Counted from the first letter of the stretch, positions 1-7,246 are shown. The stretch: DNA of 11,314 bases from Phycisphaerales bacterium UBA7800 (GCA_002480565.1 DLCK01000085.1:1-11314); one strand, 5' to 3'. Numbers and translations are program-made. Notes: a model not told the origin generated them from the sequence alone.

Positions 1-1150
1 CAGTCCTGATTGGGATCGGTTCAGTAGGTAACACTGCATGCCATGCTTCTTCGGGTGTCAGGCCATTGAGCGCTTGGTGAGGACGCTCGGTGTTGTACCA
101 GGCTTGGTACTGATCAAGACGTTGTTGGAGTCCACGCGGTGTCGTTGGCCACAATGCAGGTCGTTGCCACAGCCGCAGTGTTTTGAAGAAGCGTTCGACT
201 TTGCCATTGAAGGAGGGCGTGCGGACTTGGCCTCGCACATGCTTTATGCCTAACGTCTTCAAGCCCAACTTGAACTAATTGTGGAACTGGACGCCATGAT
301 CCGTAATCAGATTGGCAGGTACTCCATGCTTCTTGGTTGTGGTCATTACCAATTGAACCATCTGTTGTGAGTCGAGTGCCTTGTTGCGGTATGCGCGAAG
401 ACATAGCAGCTTTCTGGTTGCTCCATCAAGAATGGCGACTGCCGAGTAAGTGGTCCAGAGTACGCGGAAAGTCATGATGTCCATGTGCCAAGTGTGGTTC
501 GGTGTTGAAGGTGTCAGCAGATGATCAGGTTCAACGCCTTTTGCTTGGTTCAATTTTGGCCAACGCTTTTTGGTTTTTCTGGACTTTTTCGGCTTGGTCT
601 CTCGCAGGATGCGTTGGACAGATCTTCGACTGATTTGAATGCCAGAACGAACCATTTGCATGGCGATGGTTCTCGTACCCATTTCAGGCTCAGGACACAA
701 CTGTCGCAATTCATGAACTGCCCAACGGACTGCATCATCCATGCGATTCCAGGAAATCTTTGGCAAGAGTGACTTGGAGCCTTCTCGTCCGTCGATGGCC
801 CTGATCCATTTACGAATCGTGTAGGGATGAACCACGAAAAGCCTGGCAGCCACAGCAGCACTCTAATTCCTCTGGCTCATCAACTGCAAAATGGCCAGCC
901 GTTGTTCGGGTGAAAACTCAGGGCGTTTGTTTACCGGACAATCCTCACGTTGTTGACGCAGAATTTCGAGTTCACGTTTGAGCCATTGGATTTGGGAGAA
1001 CAGTTGGTCGCGCTGCATCATCGCGCGCATGACGTGTGAACTGGCAGATGCCAGTCGACTGCGTGCCAACTGGTAAGCCTGGGCAATGATGATCGCCATG
1101 GAATCGATCATCTTCAGATAAGCGGTATTGTTGAACCAAGGCATGGGCAT
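1..1150 (-). pseudogene. DDE (rve-type) transposase, interrupted by two in-frame TAG codons; truncated by the window edge
   Basis: Read on the minus strand, one frame stays open from about 1150 to the left edge except for TAG at 863-865 and TAG at 275-277. The N-terminal part has a basic coiled-coil-like stretch (MQRDQLFSQIQWLKRELEIL), followed by a helix-turn-helix (AARLFVVHPYTIRKWIR) just after the first stop. The integrase core has its three acidic residues: Asp at 479-481 (TWHMDIMTF), Asp at 299-301 (ITDHGVQF) and Glu at 194-196 (NGKVERFFKTL), the last two 35 codons apart. The C-terminus has the usual WYNTERPHQALNGLTPEEAW motif. Two ATGs (1148-1150 and 1142-1144) follow GGAGG, which is better spaced for the second. 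Homology continues unbroken across both stops, so these look like point mutations of sense codons such as CAG or TGG, and the copy is probably dead. Element ends and family were not determined. Confidence 0.85.
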
Positions 1151-1238
1151 CCTCCACAATTTGAGGAGGGGATTGTAGCCTAAGGTGAGTTGGGGCAATT
1201 CAAAGTCCGGAAATACCATTATGATCAATTCGGGAAGT

Positions 1239-1394
1239 TGCCGTACCACCTTCGGCACCCACTTGGCCGTGGCCGGTTTCCATTCCCGAGTGGCCCATGC
1301 TGCCATGCGGCACAGCCGGATCGAACTCACCACCAACTTCTACACCGATCCCGCTTTGCTGAACGTCAATGGGGCGGTCAATGCGCTGTCATGA
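1239..1394 (+). pseudogene. C-terminal remnant of a tyrosine recombinase (phage-type integrase)
   Basis: Only the last ~50 residues of the catalytic domain are recognisable. Present are CRTTFGTHLAVAG (box II-like Arg at 1242-1244 and His at 1260-1262), AAMRHSRIELTTNFYTDP (the His of the LGH-like motif at 1311-1313 and the nucleophile Tyr candidate at 1341-1343) and a tail NGAVNALS before TGA. This matches the ending of site-specific integrases common in planctomycetes. Upstream of 1239 the frame loses resemblance and runs into the transposase neighbourhood, so the gene was probably cut by insertion or deletion there. An ATG at 1185 opens the frame but is not convincing as a real start. It cannot encode a working recombinase. 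Confidence 0.75.
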
Positions 1395-1453
1395 TTCGCA
1401 TGCAATTAACAGCCGGTATGTGTCGAGCTGTAAGTCCGGGTGCAAACTGTCCA

Positions 1454-1490
1454 CATCACTGAATCTTGATCCTGGTTTTTAGCAGTGATG
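1454..1490. repeat. 8-bp perfect inverted repeat downstream of the integrase remnant
   Basis: CATCACTG (1454-1461) and CAGTGATG (1483-1490) are exact reverse complements around a 21-base spacer. The site lies 60 bases after the integrase stop. There is no T-run after the second arm, so it is a poor intrinsic terminator; it may be an old transcription-end hairpin or a recombination-associated repeat. Nothing else is recognised between 1395 and 1540. Confidence 0.4.
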
Positions 1491-1542
1491 CCGCACTGAC
1501 TTGGCGAAGCTGTTCAAAAGCCAAATTTAATTGTTGCTGGCA

Positions 1543-1570
1543 TTGACATTTCAATTTTATGGCCTACGAT
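1543..1570 (+). promoter_or_regulatory. Sigma-70-like promoter for the GntR/LacI-type regulator
   Basis: A perfect -35 box TTGACA lies at 1543-1548, followed after 16 bases by TACGAT at 1565-1570 (4 of 6 matches to TATAAT). The predicted start of transcription, near 1577, would fall inside the first of two palindromes, leaving a leader of about 225 bases before the regulator. This is the only convincing promoter seen upstream of that gene. The long leader is unusual for such a gene and weakens the assignment somewhat. Confidence 0.55.
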
Positions 1571-1599
1571 TAGTCGGACTAATTTTAGTCGGACTAAAA
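1569..1599. promoter_or_regulatory. Tandem palindromic operators overlapping the promoter
   Basis: Two abutting palindromes have an odd central G: a 15-bp one at 1569-1583 (7-bp arms) and a 17-bp one, TTTTAGTCGGACTAAAA, at 1583-1599 (8-bp arms). They share the 13-bp core TTAGTCGGACTAA, and their centres are 15 bp apart. They start at the end of the -10 box and cover the expected transcription start, the usual place for repressor sites. The layout of short arms around a CG-containing centre resembles sites of GntR-type winged helices (FadR-type TGGT..ACCA; Bacillus AraR boxes such as ATTTGTACGTACAAAT). The obvious candidate ligand is the protein encoded at 1803-2900. Confidence 0.65.
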
Positions 1600-1696
1600 A
1601 TCTGCTTGATCGTTGTTGGTATACATCGTCAGATGACTTTAAACAGTAATGGCGTAAACCTGGCAATTATCTCAGGCGGTGTTGGGTGGGGGAGTC

Positions 1697-1719
1697 ATGA
1701 AACGTCAGTAACGTTTTAT
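1697..1719 (+). other. Hairpin in the leader of the regulator gene
   Basis: ATGAAACGT (1697-1705) can pair with ACGTTTTAT (1711-1719) across a five-base loop CAGTA; eight Watson-Crick pairs and one G-U. It sits in the ~225-base leader predicted between the promoter at 1543-1570 and the ATG at 1803. It is AT-rich and only modestly stable. No known riboswitch class was recognised in the leader. Confidence 0.3.
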
Positions 1720-1802
1720 TGTCAATGGCCTTACTTGATGACACGGCTTTGGTATTGGTTTGGTTGGCAACATGTACCGGTTAACGGTTTGAGAGTTTGA
1801 AT

Positions 1803-2900
1803 ATGCCCAAAGTATTGCAGCAGACCAAGCATTTTCAGGTTACTCGGCAATTACGTCAGGATATCAGGCGATTGAGCGCTCACGATTTGGTGCCTACCGC
1901 AGCGGACTTGGTTTCACGATACGACACATCCCATGCCACGGTGATCCGGGCGATGTCCAGTCTCAGGCGGGATGGCGTGATTTACCGACCAGCTGGCCAG
2001 AAGCGGTACCAGGTTGCCGAGTTTACGGCCAAGCCCCTGGCGCGCATTGCCATTGTCCGCCCACAGTACCCATCTGCCGGCTTGGATGGCAACATCCGTA
2101 AGATTGTCGAAGCAGGTCACCGCATGCAATTGTCATTCGACTTTAAGCATTATGAGAACATGCAAGTGCTTGATCTGAATCGTCTCTCGGAAGATGAGGA
2201 TGCGATCATTCTCATGCCCACGACTGAACCGATCCCGCCGCACATCCAAAAGGCTTTGGTCAAACCCCATAAGCCGACCGTGCTCATGACGCATCATGTT
2301 GACCTGCCGAGTATCTGCAGCGTCACGGTTGCTGATGAACAAGTGGGTGAGACGGCGGTTTCACATCTGCATTCACTTGGCCATACGCATTGTTTGATTC
2401 TGCTTGACCAAACGGTGGACACGACGATCCAGGGACGTCTTGATGGTTGGCGTAAGCAGATGTTAACGCAATTATCAACAGACGAAGTTGAATCGTTGGT
2501 GCTTGATGCACAGATCAAACCCTTTGATGATGCGCGAGAAAAATCCTACGAAGCGATGAAGCATATTCTCACTGATCCCGACAAGCCCAACTTCACTGCT
2601 GTTTTCTGCACATCAGATACCGGCGCCCAGGGGATCAGTCGTGCGTGTTACGAATTGGGAATCAAGATCCCGGATGACCTGAGCGTAATCAGCTACACCG
2701 GTGCCAACAAGTACGGTCGATACTGCATTCCCCCGATGACGACGGTGGAATCGGACATGGACGATCTGGGGGAAAGGTATTGTCAACTGTTGCTGTCGAT
2801 GCTCAAAAACCAGATGCCCAGGGAGCAACATTACCAAATGTTACCCACACTGCATGTCCGTCAATCAACAGCGCGATTGAGTGAACCCCAAACAGATTGA
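1803..2900 (+). CDS. Hybrid transcription regulator: GntR-type winged helix + LacI/GalR-type sugar-binding domain
   Basis: Residues ~10-73 form a winged helix of the GntR type (LVPTAADLVSRYDTSHATVIRAMSSLRRDGVIYR), reading like the family pattern of 'P-x-x-x-L...S..TV..A...L...G.I'. Residues ~80-355 resemble the periplasmic-binding-protein fold of LacI/GalR effector domains, ending in the typical LHVRQSTARL. This is the architecture of Bacillus subtilis AraR, usually a repressor released by a sugar. The 365-residue length fits. ATG at 1803 is preferred over TTG at 1797 because GAGAG at 1791-1795 is well placed. It probably binds the tandem palindromes at 1569-1599 and so represses itself and the downstream secreted protein, 31 bases away. 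The inducing sugar is unknown. It is not called araR because the ligand is not evident. Confidence 0.88.
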   Translation: MPKVLQQTKHFQVTRQLRQDIRRLSAHDLVPTAADLVSRYDTSHATVIRAMSSLRRDGVIYRPAGQKRYQVAEFTAKPLARIAIVRPQYPSAGLDGNIRKIVEAGHRMQLSFDFKHYENMQVLDLNRLSEDEDAIILMPTTEPIPPHIQKALVKPHKPTVLMTHHVDLPSICSVTVADEQVGETAVSHLHSLGHTHCLILLDQTVDTTIQGRLDGWRKQMLTQLSTDEVESLVLDAQIKPFDDAREKSYEAMKHILTDPDKPNFTAVFCTSDTGAQGISRACYELGIKIPDDLSVISYTGANKYGRYCIPPMTTVESDMDDLGERYCQLLLSMLKNQMPREQHYQMLPTLHVRQSTARLSEPQTD

Positions 2901-2914
2901 TACCCAATCATTTT

Positions 2915-2925
2915 TACGATTAGTC
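2915..2925 (+). promoter_or_regulatory. Repeat of the -10/operator half-site in front of the secreted glycosidase-like gene
   Basis: The 11 bases TACGATTAGTC occur here and at 1565-1575, where they span the -10 box and the first operator half. Here the matching right half is missing (the sequence continues CATAG), so this is at best a half-site. It lies between the regulator stop and the ATG at 2932. A chance match is possible, since 11-mers are not rare over a window this long, but the position is suggestive. Confidence 0.25.
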
Positions 2926-2931
2926 CATAGC

Positions 2932-5379
2932 ATGAAAGATAAACCGATGCGATTAAAACTTCTGTCATGTTGCCTGCTGGTCCTGTGCCTGACCGTTTCA
3001 TTAAAGGCTCAGACACAGCCTGTGACCAATCAATTCACATCAGACAACATCCCCAAAAAGGCATGGGCGCACCTGTGCGGCTGGGGGTTTAATGTCGAGA
3101 AAACCTACGATCAACCCAATCGCTTTTCAGCCACCTATGACCGCAACACATTGGGCCAATGGGTGGGAACGGACACGGGAACCGTTTCAAATGTTCGCAA
3201 CCAAATACTCTCTGCGATGCAATACGGACTAAACGGTTTCTGCGTGGACTTCCTGTCAACGGGCTCCTATTCCGGATCGATGGTGAAATATTACAAGTCC
3301 GCGGAAGGATTGGATTTTCACATTGCCTTATGCGTTGATGGTTGGCATGAGTCCATCGATAAAATCGTCACGGACATGACCCGTTTTCTGGAACGCTGGG
3401 GCAATCATCCCAACAATGCCTTCATCGACGGCAAGCCGGTCATCTTCATGTACAAGCTCCAAAAGACACCTGCCGAGTGCAGACAGATTCTCGATGCCCT
3501 GGCTGCAAAAGGTCTGCAAGCATATTGGCTTCTCCAACCGCAGCGTGAGACGACGCTCTGGACCAACCGCGAATTGATCTGCGATTACCTGCAGGTGTTT
3601 GACGGTTTATATGACTTTGGCATCAACGGCTATTCACAGGCGGACAACAATCTTCGTCTGCAAAATGGACGGGCCGCGTTAACCGATGTCGGACGGCCAA
3701 ACGGTTTACTTTGTGCAGGGATCACCCAGGGCTACATCGGCCCCAATAACGCTTTTTACCGCCCGTTCTTCGGCAGTGGCAGCTTTCAGATTAACTGGAA
3801 TGCCGCGCTGAACGCCAATGCCCAATGGGTCTGCCTGACCACCTGGAATGACTACTGGGAAACCACACACTTTGAGCCTTCGGTCTGGGGCAACGATGTG
3901 CTGCTGAGTCTGAACAAGGAAAAAATGCGCACCTGGAAAGACCAGCCCTTCATCTCACGCACGCCTCAAGTGTTTGTCAGCTACCAACAGGAATTGCGAT
4001 TGGGGGACCACTGGGAACTGGAATTTGCAAGCCTGCCTTACAATACCAATCAATCGTCGTTCCTGGTCAAAATGCTGGATATGGACAACAATCTGATCGA
4101 AGAATCAGACCCGTACCCACTGTCGAAAAACGAAGAAACCATCCATCGCATCAAATACACCAGCCTGGGATTAACCACGCCCCGACGCCTGAAAATCATG
4201 GTGAAAGTTCGCGACAATATCAATCCCGGCGACGATAGCGACGGATGGGTACGTCTTTACCCGCTGACCGTTCGCCCTGGGAGCATGCAGTCCATGCGAA
4301 CCATTCGATTTAATCTCAATCGGATGTATGAAGCTGCAGCGACAACCAAACTCAACGACAACAAAATCACCGCAACTCTCAAATCATGGACATGGACCGG
4401 CAAAGCGGATCTCTATCAGAACACGCAATTCATCGCGACAAAGGATATCGCTAAATTCGGTGGCAATGACACCAACGTCACGTTCGACCTCGATGAGGTG
4501 GTCCCACAGTATCCCCAGGACATGTACACCGTCCGCTTCTCACGTGACGATGGCATGTTGCTGTGGTCCAATCCCATCCTGGTCAACAATCCCAATGTGG
4601 ATATGACCACCACGGTCAATTACCCGGTTCTTCAACGTCACACCACTTTCGACAACGCCTGGTTGGGACAGGTTACCGGCTACAATCTCAATGGTGATCC
4701 CTATACCATCACCCAACATGCGCTGCCCTTGGCCGAGGTCTTTACCCTGCATCTGCCGATGGATCAACGCAACGGTGTTGACGCAATTGCAGAGATCGGC
4801 GGCTGGCATTGGCCATGTCTGATGGGTGCCAGTCACCGTTACGGGAAAGTGGATCAAACCGCGATCCCGCAATGGGTCGATGTCATCGACACCGATTCCA
4901 ATCAGCGTAAAGCACTGCATTTTGACGGGGGCAATGACCGCATTGCCCTTAAGTCAAGAAGCATGCCCCACGATATGGTCACCGTGGAGATGTGGATCAA
5001 GCCGGATCATGCAAACAATGCCATGTACCTGTTCTCAGATCAGAACGGCAATATGAATCTTGGCATCGATGACCAGGGCAGACTTTTTGTCAAAGCCTTC
5101 GGACAAATCGCAACCGCAACCCAAACGGTCTCGACAACTGATTGGACCCATGTCTCGGGTAGTTATGATGGGCAGTCCATTCGTTTGAAAATCAACTTCA
5201 TCGAAGCTGCAACTGTCAGTTATCCTCACCAAAGCCGCGGGTTTAATTCACTGGGATTGATCGGCGGACTGATTGTCGAAGGCAGCAACATGAGCAAGCC
5301 GTATCAAGGTTTGATGGCCGGTTTTGCCCTGCGTGCTTTGCCTGACACGTACGGTTTAATGCTTCCGCCAAGTCAATAA
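2932..5379 (+). CDS. Secreted GH71/GH99-like glycoside hydrolase with C-terminal LamG-like domain
   Basis: Probably an exported polysaccharide-degrading enzyme. From ATG 2932 the 815-residue product starts with a charged n-region, a hydrophobic core (LLSCCLLVLCLTVS) and a likely cleavage site after LKA near residue 26. Residues ~40-335 look like the TIM-barrel clan that includes GH71 (alpha-1,3-glucanase) and GH99: NGFCVDFLSTG (~102-111), FIDGKPVIFMYK (~164-175) and the hallmark-like TTWNDYWETTHFEPS (~303-317). Residues ~345-640 are beta-rich and unassigned. Residues ~660-805 (ALHFDGGNDRI..., TVEMWIKP, DWTHVSGSYDG) look like a LamG/concanavalin-A jelly roll that would bind sugar. In the same frame GTG 2881 overlaps the regulator; ATG 2947 would give a shorter signal peptide. 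No strong ribosome site distinguishes them. The gap of 31 bases after the regulator suggests co-transcription. Family assignment is by motif only. Confidence 0.75.
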   Translation: MKDKPMRLKLLSCCLLVLCLTVSLKAQTQPVTNQFTSDNIPKKAWAHLCGWGFNVEKTYDQPNRFSATYDRNTLGQWVGTDTGTVSNVRNQILSAMQYGLNGFCVDFLSTGSYSGSMVKYYKSAEGLDFHIALCVDGWHESIDKIVTDMTRFLERWGNHPNNAFIDGKPVIFMYKLQKTPAECRQILDALAAKGLQAYWLLQPQRETTLWTNRELICDYLQVFDGLYDFGINGYSQADNNLRLQNGRAALTDVGRPNGLLCAGITQGYIGPNNAFYRPFFGSGSFQINWNAALNANAQWVCLTTWNDYWETTHFEPSVWGNDVLLSLNKEKMRTWKDQPFISRTPQVFVSYQQELRLGDHWELEFASLPYNTNQSSFLVKMLDMDNNLIEESDPYPLSKNEETIHRIKYTSLGLTTPRRLKIMVKVRDNINPGDDSDGWVRLYPLTVRPGSMQSMRTIRFNLNRMYEAAATTKLNDNKITATLKSWTWTGKADLYQNTQFIATKDIAKFGGNDTNVTFDLDEVVPQYPQDMYTVRFSRDDGMLLWSNPILVNNPNVDMTTTVNYPVLQRHTTFDNAWLGQVTGYNLNGDPYTITQHALPLAEVFTLHLPMDQRNGVDAIAEIGGWHWPCLMGASHRYGKVDQTAIPQWVDVIDTDSNQRKALHFDGGNDRIALKSRSMPHDMVTVEMWIKPDHANNAMYLFSDQNGNMNLGIDDQGRLFVKAFGQIATATQTVSTTDWTHVSGSYDGQSIRLKINFIEAATVSYPHQSRGFNSLGLIGGLIVEGSNMSKPYQGLMAGFALRALPDTYGLMLPPSQ

Positions 5380-5438
5380 TTTATAAAGACGTTGCTCATT
5401 CTCTTTTCAAATTGCATTTTTTTCACATGGAGTCAACC

Positions 5439-6089
5439 ATGAACACACGCACCAAAGCCTTTACACTCATCGAACTATTGGTGGTGATTTCGATCATCGC
5501 CCTGCTGATCTCAATTTTGCTACCAGCATTAAGCAAAGCCCGTGAAGCGGCCAAGAAGGTTAGTTGTCTTTCACAGGTGCGTCAGATCGGAACCTTCGTT
5601 CACATTTATGCCAACGACAATAACAGTTGGTTTAAAACCACCGTTGACAATGGTGCGCCGGATGAGAGTTCAGCCATCAGTTCCCTAGTCAAAATGTTCT
5701 ACCCGACGTACATCAACAAGGGGCAACTCGAAGATTTACTCATGTGCCCCGGTGATGATAAATACCGGCGGTTCAACATGAATCAAAACGCCTTTAAGCG
5801 CGTCTCCTACGGTGGGCGCTGGACGGATGATATTCAGTATCGCGAGCCGGCTAAACCTTTTCTCAAGCTTGAAAAGTACAGCGCCAAAGCGATCTTTGCT
5901 GACTACTTCCAACGTAGTACACGCAATCATAGTCGCGGTGATTCGACAATTGAACTTAACTTCCTGCGTGGCGATGGTAGTGGCGCGACCTATCGCGACA
6001 GACGCGGTGACCTGCCCATCACATCGACGATCTGGGGCGGAGGCTATGTGGCCTATGTCAATGCGTATTTGAATATGGACAAGCAGTAA
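5439..6089 (+). CDS. Type IV pilin-like/pseudopilin protein (prepilin N-terminal methylation motif)
   Basis: The 216-residue product begins MNTRTKAFTLIELLVVIS, a class III prepilin signal: a short basic leader, predicted cleavage between Ala7 and Phe8, Glu at +5 for N-methylation, then a hydrophobic helix to about residue 32. This is followed by SKAREAAKKVSCLSQVRQIG, the typical continuation in planctomycete/verrucomicrobial pseudopilins of the DUF1559 kind. Near the end NFLRGDGSGATYRD resembles the C-terminal DG motif of that group. ATG 5439 is chosen because GGAG at 5429-5432 sits 6 bases before it; upstream TTG 5412 and ATG 5427 lack such a site. It lies 59 bases after the secreted glycosidase-like gene and may share its transcript. 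No secretion-machine genes are nearby. The role is unknown: a surface or periplasmic filament subunit, perhaps linked to polysaccharide handling. Confidence 0.87.
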   Translation: MNTRTKAFTLIELLVVISIIALLISILLPALSKAREAAKKVSCLSQVRQIGTFVHIYANDNNSWFKTTVDNGAPDESSAISSLVKMFYPTYINKGQLEDLLMCPGDDKYRRFNMNQNAFKRVSYGGRWTDDIQYREPAKPFLKLEKYSAKAIFADYFQRSTRNHSRGDSTIELNFLRGDGSGATYRDRRGDLPITSTIWGGGYVAYVNAYLNMDKQ

Positions 6090-6164
6090 AACATGAGCTT
6101 GGTGTCTATAGTGTTATGACTTGTTTTGAAAAGCAGTTTCTAATTAATTTGCTATGAGTCATCA

Positions 6165-6185
6165 TTTGGGGCTGAAGCCAATTTT
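6165..6185 (+). terminator. Possible weak terminator between convergent genes
   Basis: GGC TGAA GCC (6170-6179) forms a three-pair GC stem with a tetraloop, flanked by TT/AA, and followed by ATTTT. It lies in the 143-base gap between the pseudopilin and the convergent AraC gene, where a terminator is expected. The stem is short, so support is weak; nothing stronger was seen in the gap. Confidence 0.22.
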
Positions 6186-6232
6186 GGATTTGATTTACAA
6201 GACTGACGCCGATCATGTTTTGAAGCGTTGCG

Positions 6233-7123
6233 CTAGATCAGTCGGTAGGTTTGCTGTCTGAATTGGCCTGGGGCGTTACCTACAGTTCTTTTGAATGCTT
6301 TGGCGAATGCGTATGCGTTTGCATACCCGACTTCCTGGGCGATGGCTTGTAATGTGACTTGCTGATTTCGTAATAGTAATTTGGCTCGGTCAATGCGCAT
6401 GCGTGTAAGAACCTGACCGGGTGTGCATTGATGTTGTCGGTAGACAACCCGATTAAACTGGGCTTCAGACAAATGCATCAAGCTGGCCAACTCGGGTATG
6501 GTCCATGGGTGGGAGAGATTCGCATCCACCTTTGCCCAGAGATCAACCAGTTCGGATTGCTGCTTGGTCGTATGGGCGTCATAGCGTGATCCAAGTCTGC
6601 GCTCAAGAATCGTAGCCAGTAATCCAGCAAATAAACTCGCGGCATCCGTCGCATCGGGCTGTGTGGAATTGGTTTCGTCAATCAGCCCCTGCATGAGCAT
6701 TGGAACACGAAAGGATTGACCTGCGTATCGTTTGTGTGCCGTTTCCAGATGCAGGTGTTGCCAAAGTGATGAGTCTGCGACATTAAACCAGTAAAATTCA
6801 AAAACGCCCTTGTTATCAATCCAGTAACGACAGCTTTGCCTTGCAGGGAATATCCACAACTCTCCTTTTTTGATTTGTGTGGTTGGTTGATCAGCTAGCT
6901 GCAGCTTGGCTTTGCCGCGGACGGCATAAATCATTTGGTGATAGCTGGGAGAGAGCTCGCTATGTTGCATTGGCCCGCACCAGTGGGCAAGACCCGCTAG
7001 CTCGACGTGGCGATCTCGAAGCTGCTTTGTCGCTGGATGATCCAGGGGTAATAGACGTTGCCAGGATTGAGGGGGGGATTGAGGCATGAGAGTTTCAGAC
7101 ATCATCTTGCGGGTTTTAGTCAT
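6233..7123 (-). CDS. AraC-family transcription regulator with N-terminal cupin-like sensor domain
   Basis: A 296-residue regulator. Residues ~40-115 look like the AraC cupin sensor (QMIYAVRGKAKLQL..., KGELWIFPARQSCRYWI), which binds a small sugar in relatives. The C-terminal DNA-binding domain spans ~195-293 with two helix-turn-helix units: WTIPELASLMHLSEAQFNRVV (~207-227) and VTLQAIAQEVGYANAYAFAKAF (~256-277), closing with KRTVGNAPGQFRQ, the conserved AraC ending. ATG at 7121-7123 follows a purine-rich GAAGGGAA; internal ATGs at 7103-7105 and 7100-7102 are possible but lack a clear site. It is transcribed away from the sulfatase gene, with 123 bases between the two starts. That arrangement is typical of an activator controlling its divergent neighbour, here probably the sulfatase/GH43/propeller set. 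The effector is unknown. Confidence 0.9.
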   Translation of the reverse strand: MTKTRKMMSETLMPQSPPQSWQRLLPLDHPATKQLRDRHVELAGLAHWCGPMQHSELSPSYHQMIYAVRGKAKLQLADQPTTQIKKGELWIFPARQSCRYWIDNKGVFEFYWFNVADSSLWQHLHLETAHKRYAGQSFRVPMLMQGLIDETNSTQPDATDAASLFAGLLATILERRLGSRYDAHTTKQQSELVDLWAKVDANLSHPWTIPELASLMHLSEAQFNRVVYRQHQCTPGQVLTRMRIDRAKLLLRNQQVTLQAIAQEVGYANAYAFAKAFKRTVGNAPGQFRQQTYRLI

Positions 7124-7145
7124 TTCCCTTCAAACACTGATGGCT

Positions 7146-7174
7146 ATCATAAGTAAGCAAAACATGACAAGCAA
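7146..7174 (-). promoter_or_regulatory. Candidate promoter for the AraC regulator
   Basis: On the minus strand TTGCTT (7169-7174) and TATGAT (7146-7151; 5 of 6 matches to TATAAT) are separated by 17 bases. Transcription would start about 16 bases before the ATG. The -35 box overlaps the left arm of the inverted repeat at 7164-7170, so a bound regulator could shut this promoter off. Confidence 0.4.
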
Positions 7175-7209
7175 TGGCAATGTTGTCATTGGCGGGATAT
7201 GTCATTGGC
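7164..7209. promoter_or_regulatory. Direct and inverted repeats, probable AraC-type binding sites
   Basis: TGTCATTGGC occurs twice in direct orientation, at 7184-7193 and 7200-7209, with a period of 16 bp. TTGTCAT (7183-7189) is also the exact inverse of ATGACAA (7164-7170), giving an inverted arm 12 bases upstream. AraC proteins commonly bind direct repeats with one to two helical turns between them, close to the promoter they activate. These lie 38 bases before the sulfatase ATG. No good -35/-10 pair was seen for the sulfatase, which fits an activator-dependent promoter. Confidence 0.6.
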
Positions 7210-7246
7210 ACAATGGAGTCATATCGCTCAAAGCGATTGAATAAGC

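Noticed and set aside
114..404. Overlapping minus-strand frame of 96 codons inside the transposase region, and several similar frames inside other genes
   Set aside because: They are shadow frames of the real genes: no family motifs, no ribosome sites, and the overlapping frame carries clear domain signatures.
275..865. Reading the two in-frame TAG codons as recoded amber (suppressed stop or unusual genetic code)
   Set aside because: The AraC gene and the last propeller gene end in TAG exactly where their families end, so TAG is an ordinary stop in this genome; decay of one insertion sequence explains the data.
1531..1800. An 89-codon plus-strand frame with hydrophobic N-terminus, possible small membrane protein
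   Set aside because: It starts before the promoter, runs through the palindromic operators and has no ribosome site; the hydrophobic part is the translation of AT-rich control DNA.
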